Positions 19,993 through 30,076 are shown, counted from the stretch's first letter. The stretch is 64,000 nt of DNA from Acinetobacter sp. NIPH 298 (GCF_000369505.1 NZ_KB850055.1:1426001-1490000); one strand, 5' to 3'. The notes: generated by a model from the letters alone, not told the origin. Made by a program: numbers and translations.

Positions 19993-21882
19993 TTAAATAA
20001 TCATCAAACTATTTTTCTTCTGCATTTGTTCAACAACTTCTTTGGTCTCAAAGCCCAAACGCCAATATAACAATTCTAAAACATCTAGCTCATCTTGTGT
20101 AATGATCCGATCACTCCACAAACACCGCTCAGCAATGGCTAAGATATTGAGACGATCACGTAACAGCAGTCCAGACACATCATTTAAAATTTCAGCAAGA
20201 TCAAGTGGCTCATCTGAAATGTCCGCATACATTCGCATTTCATCTTCAGTTAAAAGAAATCTTAAAATGCGCTCGCGTACTTCGAGTTGATTTGGACTAT
20301 TAATTTGTTGTACATGCAATAAAGCATCGATCAAATGAACGATCTGAGACTTCACGTCTTCAAATGCTGCTGGTAGATGTGCTGGCATCAAGTTTAACTC
20401 ATGCTTCACGCGCTCTAGGAGTAAAGCATCTAGCAACCCCACTTCACCATCCGCTTGTATAATCGACGCTAATTTCGTTAAAAACTGACGTGCGATACTG
20501 GTCAGCATATGACCAATATTTTTACACGCATCATGGAAGATTTGAACATGAATTCGACCATCTAAATTTAACAAAGCATCGACTATGGCATGACTTACTG
20601 GTGCGTCTTGTGGAATAAACTCACGGTATTGGCGAATCATTAAAATCGCCACCATAAGCTCTCGTGAGCCAGTTGCCGTCTGCATTGCCCTTTGAATCAA
20701 TTCAGGGCGCTTCTTATGCTTACGCACTTCAGGATTGAGTGGCTTAATCGCATCATTCAATGCAAAACTGATTGGAGACAAGCGCAGCAAAGGTAATGGC
20801 TGAGGTGAGCTCCACGGTGTCGAGATATCAGTAATTTCTTCTTCCAATGAGCGGAACAAACTAAATAACGGGCGACTACGCAACTTTCTAAGATTTTCTA
20901 ATTGTAAATCTTGCAATAATGTTGGGTTTAGCTCATAGATCCGCTCTTTAATGCTTGGATGAATATTCATCCAACTTTGTGGGCTGAGTGAGTTGGCAAA
21001 GCACATATGCGAAATCGATTCAGAATATGCACTGTGAATTTGCGAGCCTGAGTGATGTACATAGATACGCAATAGCGTTTGAATATTGGCATTATTATTC
21101 ATCAAATGCATGGTTTTCAAATCATTGCGAAAGGTTCGACCACTCAAGGTTAGATATTTAATAAAGCGTGTAATAAGAATACCTAAACTACCGATTAGCC
21201 AGATCACACCACCAATCGCAACAAAAATCGTTTCAAACTTATTACGACGTTTAGTTGCATAAGGACTATAGCCAGCCTGTGCTAATTTGCTGCCCCACTG
21301 ACTAAATGTGGTTAAGCCGCTGTAGAGAATTTTAAGCTTGGTATTTTCAACCGCCTCACCCGATAAAATTTGATTAAACTCATAACTCAGCAACCCATAC
21401 AGCTCTAGTTCATCTAGATTCTGCAATGCGCCCCAAGTCAAAATAATCACAATATCTTGAGATTTAAAACCTGCCGTTAGTGCATTTACACCGACTTCAT
21501 CAGGCAATACGTAAACGGCTGGAGTATCAATTGCAAAGCTATTTGCGACTTGCTCTACAACTTTTAATGCCGTGTTTTCTTCTGGGGTGCTTTCATCAAA
21601 CACTAAACGTCGAGCTTTTAGCTGCTTCGCAAGTGAATGTCCGCCTTCACGTAACACATAAAGTTCCGCACCGACAGACCACAACATGACGAAAATCAAT
21701 AAAGCAATAAAATACGGGCTAAGCGCATGCCACCAAATGAGCTGCGTATAATCAAAGAAATGAACCACCAGACCCAAAATTAAATTGAGAATAAAAACGG
21801 TCAATAACATCGCGAGCCAACAAAAACTCATTGACCATACGATGCTTTTATTTTCAATTAAATAATGGCTCATTTCTTTCAA
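19993..21882 (-). CDS. membrane M48-type pseudopeptidase with TerB-like C terminus
   Basis: A 629-residue protein laid out like membrane M48 metalloproteases (HtpX/Ste24 relatives): two N-terminal hydrophobic segments (residues about 16-40 and 52-72), the peptidase-like domain at about 90-330, with a third hydrophobic pair near 215-240, and IHPSIKERIYEL matching the M48 HPxxxERI segment. The zinc motif HExxH is replaced: LLSYEFNQILSG gives Y167-E168-F-N-Q171, and the expected downstream glutamate (EYxAD) is T-F-R-N-D. The C-terminal part has two TerB-like motifs (IIQADGEVGLLDALLLERV and CLWSDRIITQDELDVLELL). The TTG at 21882 has AGGA 9 bases upstream; ATG 21873 is the alternative. Role unknown, and proteolysis unlikely. 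Confidence 0.78.
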   Translation of the reverse strand: MKEMSHYLIENKSIVWSMSFCWLAMLLTVFILNLILGLVVHFFDYTQLIWWHALSPYFIALLIFVMLWSVGAELYVLREGGHSLAKQLKARRLVFDESTPEENTALKVVEQVANSFAIDTPAVYVLPDEVGVNALTAGFKSQDIVIILTWGALQNLDELELYGLLSYEFNQILSGEAVENTKLKILYSGLTTFSQWGSKLAQAGYSPYATKRRNKFETIFVAIGGVIWLIGSLGILITRFIKYLTLSGRTFRNDLKTMHLMNNNANIQTLLRIYVHHSGSQIHSAYSESISHMCFANSLSPQSWMNIHPSIKERIYELNPTLLQDLQLENLRKLRSRPLFSLFRSLEEEITDISTPWSSPQPLPLLRLSPISFALNDAIKPLNPEVRKHKKRPELIQRAMQTATGSRELMVAILMIRQYREFIPQDAPVSHAIVDALLNLDGRIHVQIFHDACKNIGHMLTSIARQFLTKLASIIQADGEVGLLDALLLERVKHELNLMPAHLPAAFEDVKSQIVHLIDALLHVQQINSPNQLEVRERILRFLLTEDEMRMYADISDEPLDLAEILNDVSGLLLRDRLNILAIAERCLWSDRIITQDELDVLELLYWRLGFETKEVVEQMQKKNSLMII

Positions 21883-21942
21883 TGTAAAATTTCCTGATTA
21901 CATTGTTTATATTAGGATGTTTCGTAGCCACCATCATAGAAT

Positions 21943-21967
21943 AAAAAAGCGGGAATTTCCCGCTTTT
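21943..21967 (-). terminator. intrinsic terminator of purF
   Basis: Stem GCGGGAA / TTCCCGC with A-run on the left in the plus strand, giving a T-run for the minus-strand transcript just after purF. Confidence 0.88.
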
Positions 21968-21983
21968 CTATAAATGCAGTACG

Positions 21984-23522
21984 TTACTCTTCTTTGATGC
22001 CAGTTAAATCAACTGAAGCAGCATCGATGTTTACATCAATATAGCCATCGGCTTGCTTCTTCGCTGTATCATTACGCTTTTGTTCAAGATCAGCTAGATA
22101 AGCCTTGTCGATTCCACCAGCAACATAAACACCATCAAATACAGAGCAGTCAAACTCTGTTAAATCAGGCACTTTACTGGTACGAACAGCATCTTTCAAA
22201 TCTTCTAAATCTTGAAAAACTAAGCGATCAGCACCAATAATTTCACGAATTTCCTCTACAGTACGTTCTGAAGCGATTAATTCTGATTTCGCTGGCATAT
22301 CAATACCGTACACGTTTGGATATTTCACCATAGGCGCAGCAGATGCAAAGAAAACTTTTTTCGCGCCTGAGTCACGTGCCATTTGAATGATTTCATTACA
22401 CGTTGTACCACGTACAATCGAGTCATCAACTAAGAGAACATTTTTGTCTTTAAACTCAAGTTCTACAGGATTGAGTTTTTGACGAACTGATTTTTTACGT
22501 TGTTGCTGACCAGGCATAATAAAGGTACGTCCGATATAACGGTTTTTCATAAAACCTTCACGGAATTTCACACCAAGAATATTTGCCAACTCCAATGCAG
22601 AAGTACGACTAGTATCAGGAATTGGAATCACAACATCAATATCGTGTTCCTCACTCCATTCTTTTAAAATCTTATATGCAAGTTTTTCACCCATTTTCAA
22701 ACGAGCTTTATAAACAGAAATGCCATCAATAATGGCATCTGGACGTGCAAAATAGACGTACTCGAAAATACATGGACGATATTCTGGATTTACTGCACAT
22801 TGCTTAGTGAATAGTTCACCTTCTGAATTGATAAAGATGGCTTCGCCTGGCTCAATATCACGCTCAATTTTAAAACCAAGCGCGGTGATCGCCACCGACT
22901 CCGAAGCAATAATATATTCGGTACCTTGTGTGGTTTCTCGTGAACCATAGATTAAAGGACGAATCCCGTTTGGATCACGAAAGCCGACTAAACCATGACC
23001 AGTGACCATTGCCACCACGCCATAAGCACCTTTACAACGCTCATGCACACGAGAAACGGTATGAAACATGTCCTCAGGTGTTGGGTTCAATGTGCCACAT
23101 TTCTGTAACTCATGGGCAAATACGTTAAGTAAAACTTCCGAATCCGAATCCGTATTCATATGACGTAAATCTGTTTTAAACAGATCATCATGAATTTCTG
23201 CGGCATTGGTTAAATTACCATTGTGCGCAAGCGTAATACCGTAAGGAGAGTTCACATAAAATGGTTGAGCTTCAGCGCTACTTGATGAACCAGCAGTTGG
23301 ATAACGAACGTGTCCAATGCCATAGTTTCCAAGTAAAGCACGCATGTGACGAGTATGGAATACATCACGTACCATACCGTTATCTTTGCGGAGAAATAAA
23401 CGCCCTTGATCGCAAGTTACGATGCCTGCTGCATCCTGTCCTCGATGTTGCAACATCGTCAAGGCATCAAATAACATTTGGTTTACTGGCGATTTACCGG
23501 CAATCCCAACTACTCCACACAT
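21984..23522 (-). CDS. purF: amidophosphoribosyltransferase
   Basis: The 512-residue first enzyme of purine synthesis, transferring glutamine amide nitrogen to PRPP. After Met removal the N-terminal nucleophile is Cys2 (MCGVVGIAG). The glutaminase domain has [11 protein letters not shown] and the PRPP domain has [13 protein letters not shown]. Standard length. It is the last gene of the pyrD-cvpA-purF cluster, 24 bases after cvpA, as cvpA-purF is in E. coli. Confidence 0.98.
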   Translation of the reverse strand: MCGVVGIAGKSPVNQMLFDALTMLQHRGQDAAGIVTCDQGRLFLRKDNGMVRDVFHTRHMRALLGNYGIGHVRYPTAGSSSSAEAQPFYVNSPYGITLAHNGNLTNAAEIHDDLFKTDLRHMNTDSDSEVLLNVFAHELQKCGTLNPTPEDMFHTVSRVHERCKGAYGVVAMVTGHGLVGFRDPNGIRPLIYGSRETTQGTEYIIASESVAITALGFKIERDIEPGEAIFINSEGELFTKQCAVNPEYRPCIFEYVYFARPDAIIDGISVYKARLKMGEKLAYKILKEWSEEHDIDVVIPIPDTSRTSALELANILGVKFREGFMKNRYIGRTFIMPGQQQRKKSVRQKLNPVELEFKDKNVLLVDDSIVRGTTCNEIIQMARDSGAKKVFFASAAPMVKYPNVYGIDMPAKSELIASERTVEEIREIIGADRLVFQDLEDLKDAVRTSKVPDLTEFDCSVFDGVYVAGGIDKAYLADLEQKRNDTAKKQADGYIDVNIDAASVDLTGIKEE

Positions 23523-23546
23523 AGCAACCTCGCAACAAGCTAGCGA

Positions 23547-24140
23547 TTAATAAAACGGATTTTTCGTCGAATGATCAGCGCGATGATCGGCTGAAGCACG
23601 TTCTGATTCATTCATGTCAATTGAAGGGCGATGTAATAACGCACCTTCGGAAGTCATTTGGTTTAAAGCTTGATTTGCAGCATCTTTGGATAACTCAGTA
23701 GCCAAAGGCGCATAAGGTAATAGAATTTGTACAAATTTCGACTGTTTCCAATGTGGTGAACTCTCAACCCAAGGTCCTAAGCCTTGCATGGTAACCAAAA
23801 CGATTAACAGCCCTTTTAATGAACCAAAAGCACCGCCTGCTAAACGATTTAATGGGCCCAATTTTAAAGTTTTCAAGAGTCCATTCAACAGGGCTGAAAC
23901 GATCCACGTACACACCACGATGATCAGTACGATAAAAGCAAACGCTGCAATTTTTTGCACAACAGGATCTTGGCTTAGACTGCTCATAGCAGGTGCCAAT
24001 ACGACAGCGTACTTTGCTCCGACGATCAAAGCGAATATCCATCCGACCAAGTTCGCAAAGGCTTTTATAAATCCTTGACGCAAACCGTTCAGCCCTCCAA
24101 TGAGCAAGATGATCAGAATAATGATATCAAGCGTGTTCAT
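23547..24140 (-). CDS. cvpA: CvpA family inner membrane protein
   Basis: A 197-residue CvpA homologue, with four hydrophobic segments in the first ~150 residues (LDIIILIILLIGGLNGLRQGF, LVGWIFALIVGAKYAVVLA, IAAFAFIVLIIVVCTWIVSAL, GSLKGLLIVLVTMQGLG) and a hydrophilic tail. The conserved start motif with GLRQGF is present. In E. coli it is needed for colicin V export and for bile tolerance, but the molecular role is not settled. The start follows the pyrD stop by one base, so it is coupled to pyrD. Confidence 0.95.
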   Translation of the reverse strand: MNTLDIIILIILLIGGLNGLRQGFIKAFANLVGWIFALIVGAKYAVVLAPAMSSLSQDPVVQKIAAFAFIVLIIVVCTWIVSALLNGLLKTLKLGPLNRLAGGAFGSLKGLLIVLVTMQGLGPWVESSPHWKQSKFVQILLPYAPLATELSKDAANQALNQMTSEGALLHRPSIDMNESERASADHRADHSTKNPFY

Positions 24141-24141
24141 T

Positions 24142-25158
24142 TCACAATGTCATCGCGTTTACACAATCTTTCACAAGCACTGGACCGGTATAAATCAGCC
24201 CACTATAAATTTGAATTAAGCTTGCGCCTGCCTGCTGTTTGGCTACAGCTTGGTCGCCAGATAAAATACCACCGACCCCAATTAACGGAATTTGTCCTTT
24301 CAAGACTGTAGAGAACTGACGTAAGCATTCTGTACTTTTTTCAAATACTGGTGCGCCAGATAAACCACCTGATTCATCGCCATATGGTAGATTTTCTACC
24401 CCTTCACGGCCTAAGGTGGTATTAGTCACAATCAAACCATCGATCTTAAATTTCAACAATTGCGCTGCAATAAAATCAATGTCTTCTGGGGTTAAGTCTG
24501 GTGCAACTTTCAGTACTAAAGGAACATAATGATTATATTGTTGTGAAAGTTCAAGTTGACGATCTTTCAAAGTTTTTAACAATTCTGTAAGTGCATCACC
24601 GCTTTGTAAACTACGTAAATTTTTAGTATTTGGTGATGAAATATTAACGGTAATATAAGAAGCGTAATTATAAACTTTCTCTAGACAAATCAAATAATCA
24701 GAGACAGCATCCTCAACAGGCGTATCCGCATTTTTTCCGATATTGATGCCTAAAACACCTTTGAAGTTTGCTGCTTTTACATTTTCAAGCAGTTGATCGA
24801 CCCCATCGTTATTGAACCCCATACGGTTAATAATTGCTTTTGCTTGAGGGATACGAAATAAACGAGGTTGTGGATTGCCTTCTTGTGGGCGCGGTGTGAT
24901 GGTACCAATTTCGATAAAACCAAAACCCAATGCCGCTAAAGCATCAATATGTGCACCATTTTTATCTAAACCAGCAGCGAGACCAACAGGATTTGGAAAC
25001 TCGATCCCCATACAGGTCACTGGTTTTGCTGGGACTTTTTGATGCATTAAACCGAATTTTTGGGCTTTACCGAGCATGGAGAGTGTGAGTTCATGCGCAC
25101 GTTCAGGTGCTAAGGTAAACAACAAAGGGCGCGCCAATGAATATAACATACCAATCAC
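24142..25158 (-). CDS. pyrD: dihydroorotate dehydrogenase (quinone)
   Basis: A 338-residue class 2 enzyme that oxidises dihydroorotate to orotate at the membrane, using quinone. The N-terminal helix [23 protein letters not shown], the FMN-binding [27 protein letters not shown] with catalytic serine, TNTTLGR, and SGGLSGAP all match PyrD. Putting pyrimidine (pyrD) and purine (purF) genes in one transcription unit with cvpA fits a nucleotide-supply operon. Confidence 0.97.
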   Translation of the reverse strand: MIGMLYSLARPLLFTLAPERAHELTLSMLGKAQKFGLMHQKVPAKPVTCMGIEFPNPVGLAAGLDKNGAHIDALAALGFGFIEIGTITPRPQEGNPQPRLFRIPQAKAIINRMGFNNDGVDQLLENVKAANFKGVLGINIGKNADTPVEDAVSDYLICLEKVYNYASYITVNISSPNTKNLRSLQSGDALTELLKTLKDRQLELSQQYNHYVPLVLKVAPDLTPEDIDFIAAQLLKFKIDGLIVTNTTLGREGVENLPYGDESGGLSGAPVFEKSTECLRQFSTVLKGQIPLIGVGGILSGDQAVAKQQAGASLIQIYSGLIYTGPVLVKDCVNAMTL

Positions 25159-25267
25159 AGTCTACTGATTTTCAAGTACCCATATTATAGGCACAGGCTC
25201 AACAAAACACCATGCTTAGCATAGAGTTATTTTAGGTTCTGCCGATATTTCAAGCACGCATGCGTTG

Positions 25268-25747
25268 TTATTGTACCGTTGCAGTTAATTTGATCTGGTT
25301 ATTGTTAGATACCATTTCCATTTTTACCACACTCAGTCCCATTTGCGACAGTTGCATCAAAAAGTTTGCCAGTACAGCATAATTTTTATGTTCAGCAACA
25401 ATTTGAATCTGCTCGCCACTCGGTTGTGATGAAACTGCAAGTCCCTGTTGCTGTGCCGTGCGTTGGATCTTATCTGCGGCGGAAAGTTCAAGATCATTTG
25501 CAGGTTTCATGGTTGCAGCATTACTCTGCATCCACACGGTTAAATCTTTTAATTCATTCACCCGTTTTTGTTGCTGATCCGCCAAACTATGCATTTTCCA
25601 TACAGCTGCACCAATGACCACCACAACGACAAAAATAGTCGTAAAAATCACCATGATGCGTTCACGTGCCGATAAAGTTTGTAAATACTGATCTAAAGCT
25701 TCTGCTTTCTGATCGAAGTAATTTTGTATTTGCGTTAATGCTTTCAT
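25268..25747 (-). CDS. gspM: type II secretion protein GspM
   Basis: A 159-residue inner-membrane assembly protein: a cytoplasmic N terminus with the family motif LSARERIMV, one transmembrane segment (about residues 30-49), and a periplasmic ferredoxin-like domain. GspM binds GspL. The gspL stop and gspM start share a base (TAATG), so the two are translated as a pair. Other gsp genes are not in this window, which fits reports that Acinetobacter T2SS genes are scattered. Confidence 0.93.
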   Translation of the reverse strand: MKALTQIQNYFDQKAEALDQYLQTLSARERIMVIFTTIFVVVVVIGAAVWKMHSLADQQQKRVNELKDLTVWMQSNAATMKPANDLELSAADKIQRTAQQQGLAVSSQPSGEQIQIVAEHKNYAVLANFLMQLSQMGLSVVKMEMVSNNNQIKLTATVQ

Positions 25748-26898
25748 TATTTTATTTTTACCGTCCCAATCGCACCGACACTGTCCGCTTGAACATTGCC
25801 TAATTCAGCTTGAAAACCCTGTTGATTGAGTTGCTGCACCAATGTTTGCAAAGCATTGGCTGAGTTGGCTTTCAGAGCCATCGACAATACAGATGCATCA
25901 AAACTCATCTGTTGAGCCACAATCTGATTTTGCATCAAAATAGGCCCAACACGACTCAGTAGTGAGAGTGCTTGTGCATCTCCAAGTCGACTCATACGCA
26001 ACTGGCTTTCAAACTGGCTTTTAATATTTTGCTCAGTCACACGACTGTTTTCGCCAAACCAATACTTGTATTGATCCACAGCTTGTAGTGCGGTCTGATC
26101 AGCGACCTTTTTAAGCTTTGACCAACGTAATGCATCATAGCCCAATTGGACAAAAATTACGGCCATGAAAACAACAGCAGCGGCTTTCCAGTAACCTGAC
26201 CATTGAATATCCGTATTTTTAGCTTTTGGGAATACATTGAAAGGATGTTGCTTGGCTCTTGGGATTTGATGGAATTGGTAACTAAATTCAGTACGCTGCT
26301 CTCGACTTGAAACACTTGCTAATTGATCTAGCTGATTGGTATTTAAATTTGCAAATTGATACTGTGTTTCAGTTGGCTGGAATCCTAAAAACAACCCTAA
26401 ATCATCGACTGAGTTGCCTAACCAAGTATTTTCTCTGACCAGCAAATGATCATAAAGATTGACCAGCACCACCTGATTATTTTCAGGGTTGGCTTCTGGT
26501 TCAGGCAAAATCAAAAAGTCTGGTAAAAAAGCAACTATTTCAATTGGCAATAAACTTAAGGCATGCTGCCAAGTTTCAATTGTTGATTGAGCAACCCCTA
26601 AAATATTCAATTGATCCTGATGAAAATGATGCACAACTTTCATGTGATCAATCGGCAAAGTCACATACTCTTCCAATAGATACTTGACGCCCTCTGGACC
26701 TAATTGCTTGTAATGCGTCTTTGTCATCGGTTGCTGCAACATTTGAGCATTTCGGCTTGGGAAATAAATAACCGCTTCTTTTCCACTATGCGCTTGCAAG
26801 TCTTGAATCAATAGTTCAAGACTATTTGCCTGCAACCAATTTTCCCCAGTCGACCAATACCATGTTCCGTTGGTTTCGGGCATCCATATATACAACAT
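25747..26898 (-). CDS. gspL: type II secretion protein GspL
   Basis: A 383-residue inner-membrane protein that links the GspE ATPase to the pseudopilus platform. The N-terminal ~230 residues are the actin-like cytoplasmic domain, a transmembrane segment lies near AAAVVFMAVIFVQLGYDAL (about 239-257), and the C-terminal periplasmic domain matches the GspL/GspM-type ferredoxin-like fold. It is followed by gspM and preceded by sixA, 38 bases away. CpaA, encoded 10 kb away, is a known substrate type for this machine. Confidence 0.92.
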   Translation of the reverse strand: MLYIWMPETNGTWYWSTGENWLQANSLELLIQDLQAHSGKEAVIYFPSRNAQMLQQPMTKTHYKQLGPEGVKYLLEEYVTLPIDHMKVVHHFHQDQLNILGVAQSTIETWQHALSLLPIEIVAFLPDFLILPEPEANPENNQVVLVNLYDHLLVRENTWLGNSVDDLGLFLGFQPTETQYQFANLNTNQLDQLASVSSREQRTEFSYQFHQIPRAKQHPFNVFPKAKNTDIQWSGYWKAAAVVFMAVIFVQLGYDALRWSKLKKVADQTALQAVDQYKYWFGENSRVTEQNIKSQFESQLRMSRLGDAQALSLLSRVGPILMQNQIVAQQMSFDASVLSMALKANSANALQTLVQQLNQQGFQAELGNVQADSVGAIGTVKIK

Positions 26899-26936
26899 AC
26901 GTGTTTAGTACTCTTATTCTATTGCGGGAATGTCCG

Positions 26937-27392
26937 TTATATCGTTGGAATAAAACTATTCTTTTGCGTAGATAAACCATTGGCGATAACAGCTTGATCA
27001 TAAATCCGCGCTTCAGCCAATGCAAATGGTTGAAAGCTTTCAAGTGTTAATTGCTCAGCAATATGCGCAATCACATTCATATGACAAACCACAGCAATTG
27101 ATTCATACGGCAGTTTTGATAGCCACTCAATTGCACCTTTCGCATCATCATCTGGTTTAATCTTATCGCAAATTAAAACAGGGATTCCTGCAAAATGAGC
27201 CTTGATATGTTCCAAAGTTTCTTGTGCACGTAATAATGGACTCACCACAAAAATCTCAGGTTGAATCATATCTTTTAGGAAAAGCCCAGTCTGTTTAGCT
27301 TGTTGATGACCTCGCGCCGTTAAAGGACGTTGCATATCATTCCCATTCACTGCTGGGGAGGCTTCACCGTGGCGGACTAATGTAAGTTGCAT
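26937..27392 (-). CDS. sixA: SixA-type phosphohistidine phosphatase
   Basis: A 151-residue histidine phosphatase superfamily protein: RHGEA at residues 7-11 holds the catalytic histidine, and the second histidine is in VCHMNVIAHI. Length and the SPLLRAQET segment match SixA, which removes phosphate from histidine in phosphotransfer proteins such as the HPt domain or NPr. No histidine kinase lies nearby. Substrate is unproven. Confidence 0.87.
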   Translation of the reverse strand: MQLTLVRHGEASPAVNGNDMQRPLTARGHQQAKQTGLFLKDMIQPEIFVVSPLLRAQETLEHIKAHFAGIPVLICDKIKPDDDAKGAIEWLSKLPYESIAVVCHMNVIAHIAEQLTLESFQPFALAEARIYDQAVIANGLSTQKNSFIPTI

Positions 27393-27449
27393 AACATAAC
27401 CTTATTTTTTATATCGCTATATTAACCATCATTGATGACAGTTTTTTGA

Positions 27450-28523
27450 TTAGACTTCATGGTGAGGTAAAACAAATTCAACATCACTGCGATGACCATT
27501 TTTCATTAAAGATAGTGCGATCGTCATTGGTGGGGCATTTTCAAAAATAACTTCATATAAAGCATTGGTTATCGGCATATATACATCTAGTTCGGCAGCT
27601 TTAGTACGAACTTGAACAATGGTATTAATCCCTTCAGCCGTTTGACCCAACTCTTTAGTCGCTTGATCAAGTGTTTTGCCAGAACCCAAGGCGAAACCAA
27701 TTTGATAATTACGGCTCAATGGACTGTTACAGGTCGCAAATAAATCACCGACACCAGATAAGCCCAAGAAAGTGAGTGGATTTGCACCTTGCTCTACGGC
27801 GAAACGACTCATTTCGGCCAAAGCGCGTGTTAAAATCATGCTCTTGGTATTTTCACCGATGTTATAAGCAGCACCCATTCCCATTGCAACCGCATAAATA
27901 TTTTTGAGCGCGCCACCCAGTTCAACACCATGCACATCATCACTGCCAAATACACGAAATAATGCACTATGTAATGCATGTTGTACTGCATAGCGTACCA
28001 ATTCTGATTCACTCGCAATCACCGTACCAGATGGCATACTTGCCATAATTTCTTTGGCCAAGTTTGGACCAGACAATACACCATAAGGAACTTCAGGCAA
28101 TTCTTCTCGAATGATTTCACTCATGAAACTAAAGGTTTTTGCTTCAATCCCTTTCGTCAGTGAAACAACCGCTTGCGCGCTGATAAAGGGTGCGATTTGT
28201 TTAAGTACATCGCGAAATGAATGGCTTGGAATCGCCACTAAAATAATATCGCGATCACGAACAGCCAGCTCTAAATCTGCGACTGCGCGTAAAGTCGGTT
28301 CTAATGTGTAATCAGGTAAATAGCGTTTATTGACATGGGTCTGATTGATTTCTTCAGCGACGACTGCATCACGAATCCAAATCATGGTATCGCAACCATT
28401 GCGTGCAGCTAAATTAGCCATTGCGGTACCAAAGCTACCACCACCAAGTACTGTAATTCTTAATGCCGTTTTTTGATCCACTGCAACGGGTTCAACTAAA
28501 TCGCTAAATTTTAACTCTGCCAT
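27450..28523 (-). CDS. gpsA: glycerol-3-phosphate dehydrogenase [NAD(P)+]
   Basis: A 357-residue enzyme that makes sn-glycerol-3-phosphate for phospholipids. The N-terminal Rossmann motif is VLGGGSFGTAMANLAA; the catalytic lysine is in LGGALKNIYAVAMGM; the C-terminal helical domain contains LSGVGDLFATCNSPLSRNYQ. It is followed by sixA and the gsp pair on the same strand. Confidence 0.97.
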   Translation of the reverse strand: MAELKFSDLVEPVAVDQKTALRITVLGGGSFGTAMANLAARNGCDTMIWIRDAVVAEEINQTHVNKRYLPDYTLEPTLRAVADLELAVRDRDIILVAIPSHSFRDVLKQIAPFISAQAVVSLTKGIEAKTFSFMSEIIREELPEVPYGVLSGPNLAKEIMASMPSGTVIASESELVRYAVQHALHSALFRVFGSDDVHGVELGGALKNIYAVAMGMGAAYNIGENTKSMILTRALAEMSRFAVEQGANPLTFLGLSGVGDLFATCNSPLSRNYQIGFALGSGKTLDQATKELGQTAEGINTIVQVRTKAAELDVYMPITNALYEVIFENAPPMTIALSLMKNGHRSDVEFVLPHHEV

Positions 28524-28570
28524 TTTTTATCCTGAAACTAATTTCTTTGTTTAATCATTCAAAAATAAGA

Positions 28571-29155
28571 TTAGGTTGATTGCCATATTTTTACAAAATT
28601 CTGACTCTCTATTTCTGCACGTGGCGCAATCACTTTAGCAGCCGTACCAATATAAATAATACCTGAAATCAAATCTTGCGCTTGTAATCCTAATTGACGC
28701 TTAAGCCAATCAGACTCAACCACGGCACCAGAACGCCACATACTTGCAAAGCCTTGTGCCTGCAAAGACAACAACAGGTTCTGAATCGCAGCCCCTGTAC
28801 TAAGGATTTGCTCAAAATGTGGAACCTTAGGGTGATCTTGAAGTGTTGTTAACGCTAAAACCAACATCGGTGCGCGAAACGGATGATGTTTTGCACGCTC
28901 CAAATGAGTTGAATCTGTTTCACCTAAATCAGCTAAAGCCTTAGCCAAATGTTCGCCAAAAGCAGCTCGATGCTCAGCCGTGATGACCACGAACCTCGTC
29001 GGCTTTAAACGATGATGATCAGGCGCTGTTAATGCAGCTTGAATTGCTTTTTCGAGTTGCTCTGTATTCGGTGCTGGTTCAATTAACTGCCCAATAGATT
29101 GACGTTGATGAATATTTTGATGAATTGTCTCTATATTTGAGTCCGTCATTGACAT
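28571..29155 (-). CDS. nitroreductase family protein (YdjA-like)
   Basis: A 194-residue FMN-dependent nitroreductase-fold protein. The RQSIGQL segment stands for the usual RRS flavin motif, TAPDHHRLKPTRFVVIT and the glycine-rich end GIIYIGTAA match the YdjA subgroup. Probably an NAD(P)H oxidoreductase; substrate unknown. The gene lies 47 bases upstream of gpsA and may lead that operon. Start could be Met1 or Met3. Confidence 0.87.
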   Translation of the reverse strand: MSMTDSNIETIHQNIHQRQSIGQLIEPAPNTEQLEKAIQAALTAPDHHRLKPTRFVVITAEHRAAFGEHLAKALADLGETDSTHLERAKHHPFRAPMLVLALTTLQDHPKVPHFEQILSTGAAIQNLLLSLQAQGFASMWRSGAVVESDWLKRQLGLQAQDLISGIIYIGTAAKVIAPRAEIESQNFVKIWQST

Positions 29156-29399
29156 GAATCTAACTAAGGCAAGGATTTTGCTAGATTAGCATAATCTGAA
29201 TAATTTTCACTACGTCTAATTGAGGCTTGTTCAATATTCATGAACGAATTTCATCACTGTAAATAACGTCGCGAGCTAAAGATTAAGATGTGACAATTTC
29301 CCTTACCAAGTGTCACAACAAACTGTACACAAGCTGCGAAAGTAATTAAACATTATATGTTTCAATAATCAGATGATATTCATCACTAGAGAAAAAGCA

Positions 29400-29780
29400 A
29401 TGAAAAAAAATTTAGTTCTTAGTTTAATCGGTGGTTTAGCGCTTGGATTAACAGCATGTGCATCTACTCCTACCAGCACATTGGCCATTCAAAAAGAAAA
29501 TAATCAATATGAAGTGACAGGTATTGGCAAGACCAGTCTCATTTCTAAAAACAATGCAATTAGTGCTGCACAGAAGACCTGTACTCGTAATACCTCGGCT
29601 GTTGTGGTGGATGAAAAAGTGGTTTATCAGGGTGTGTTAAAAGGTGTCGTAGATGAGCAAACTGGCAGAATGGTCGAAGCTGCCGCAGGTGTACTTGGCT
29701 CGATTACGGGTACTAAAGCATCTTTATCTAAAGACGACGACTATCAAACCAAACTGACCTTTTACTGCAAAGCGAACTAA
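29400..29780 (+). CDS. small lipoprotein of unknown function
   Basis: A 126-residue lipoprotein starting MKKNLVLSLIGGLALG, lipobox LTAC and mature N terminus CASTPTST. The mature part includes two cysteines (KTCTRNTS and FYCKAN) that could form a disulfide, and it has the look of a small beta-rich periplasmic domain. I do not recognise the family. ATG 29400 is preferred over an in-frame codon at 29373, because it gives a clean signal peptide. The 244 bases upstream hold only a spaced dyad at 29289-29317. Confidence 0.8.
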   Translation: MKKNLVLSLIGGLALGLTACASTPTSTLAIQKENNQYEVTGIGKTSLISKNNAISAAQKTCTRNTSAVVVDEKVVYQGVLKGVVDEQTGRMVEAAAGVLGSITGTKASLSKDDDYQTKLTFYCKAN

Positions 29781-29787
29781 ATAATAC

Positions 29788-29814
29788 AAAAAAGCCGATG
29801 CTATGCATCGGCTT
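29788..29814. terminator. terminator between two small lipoproteins
   Basis: Perfect 10-bp stem AAGCCGATGC / GCATCGGCTT with TAT loop. The T-run is better for the minus-strand transcript (TTTTTTG) than the plus-strand one (TTGGTAT), so it chiefly ends the downstream minus-strand lipoprotein gene. Confidence 0.87.
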
Positions 29815-29830
29815 TGGTATCTGTTAAAGC

Positions 29831-30076
29831 TTATTGAAGTTCACTTGCTGCAACTTCTGTATCAGCATCTTCAACAACATCAGTATTGTGCTCATCCATG
29901 ATTGGTTTATCAATTGCATCGATAGCAGCTTGTTGAGCAGAAGTCGTCTCTGTTGATACAACTGAAGTTGCTTGTTCTTGGTCTTCAGCAGTTTTCGCTT
30001 CTTCTTTCTTTGCGCAAGCAGTCAATACCATTACTGGTGCGATCATTAAAGCAATAAGTGTTAGTTTAAAATTCAT
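29831..30076 (-). CDS. small acidic lipoprotein
   Basis: An 81-residue lipoprotein: signal peptide MNFKLTLIALMIAPVMV with lipobox LTAC, then a low-complexity, acidic, alanine- and threonine-rich tail that should be disordered. Such short lipoproteins are common and have no assigned role. It is convergent with the small lipoprotein gene to its left. Confidence 0.8.
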   Translation of the reverse strand: MNFKLTLIALMIAPVMVLTACAKKEEAKTAEDQEQATSVVSTETTSAQQAAIDAIDKPIMDEHNTDVVEDADTEVAASELQ

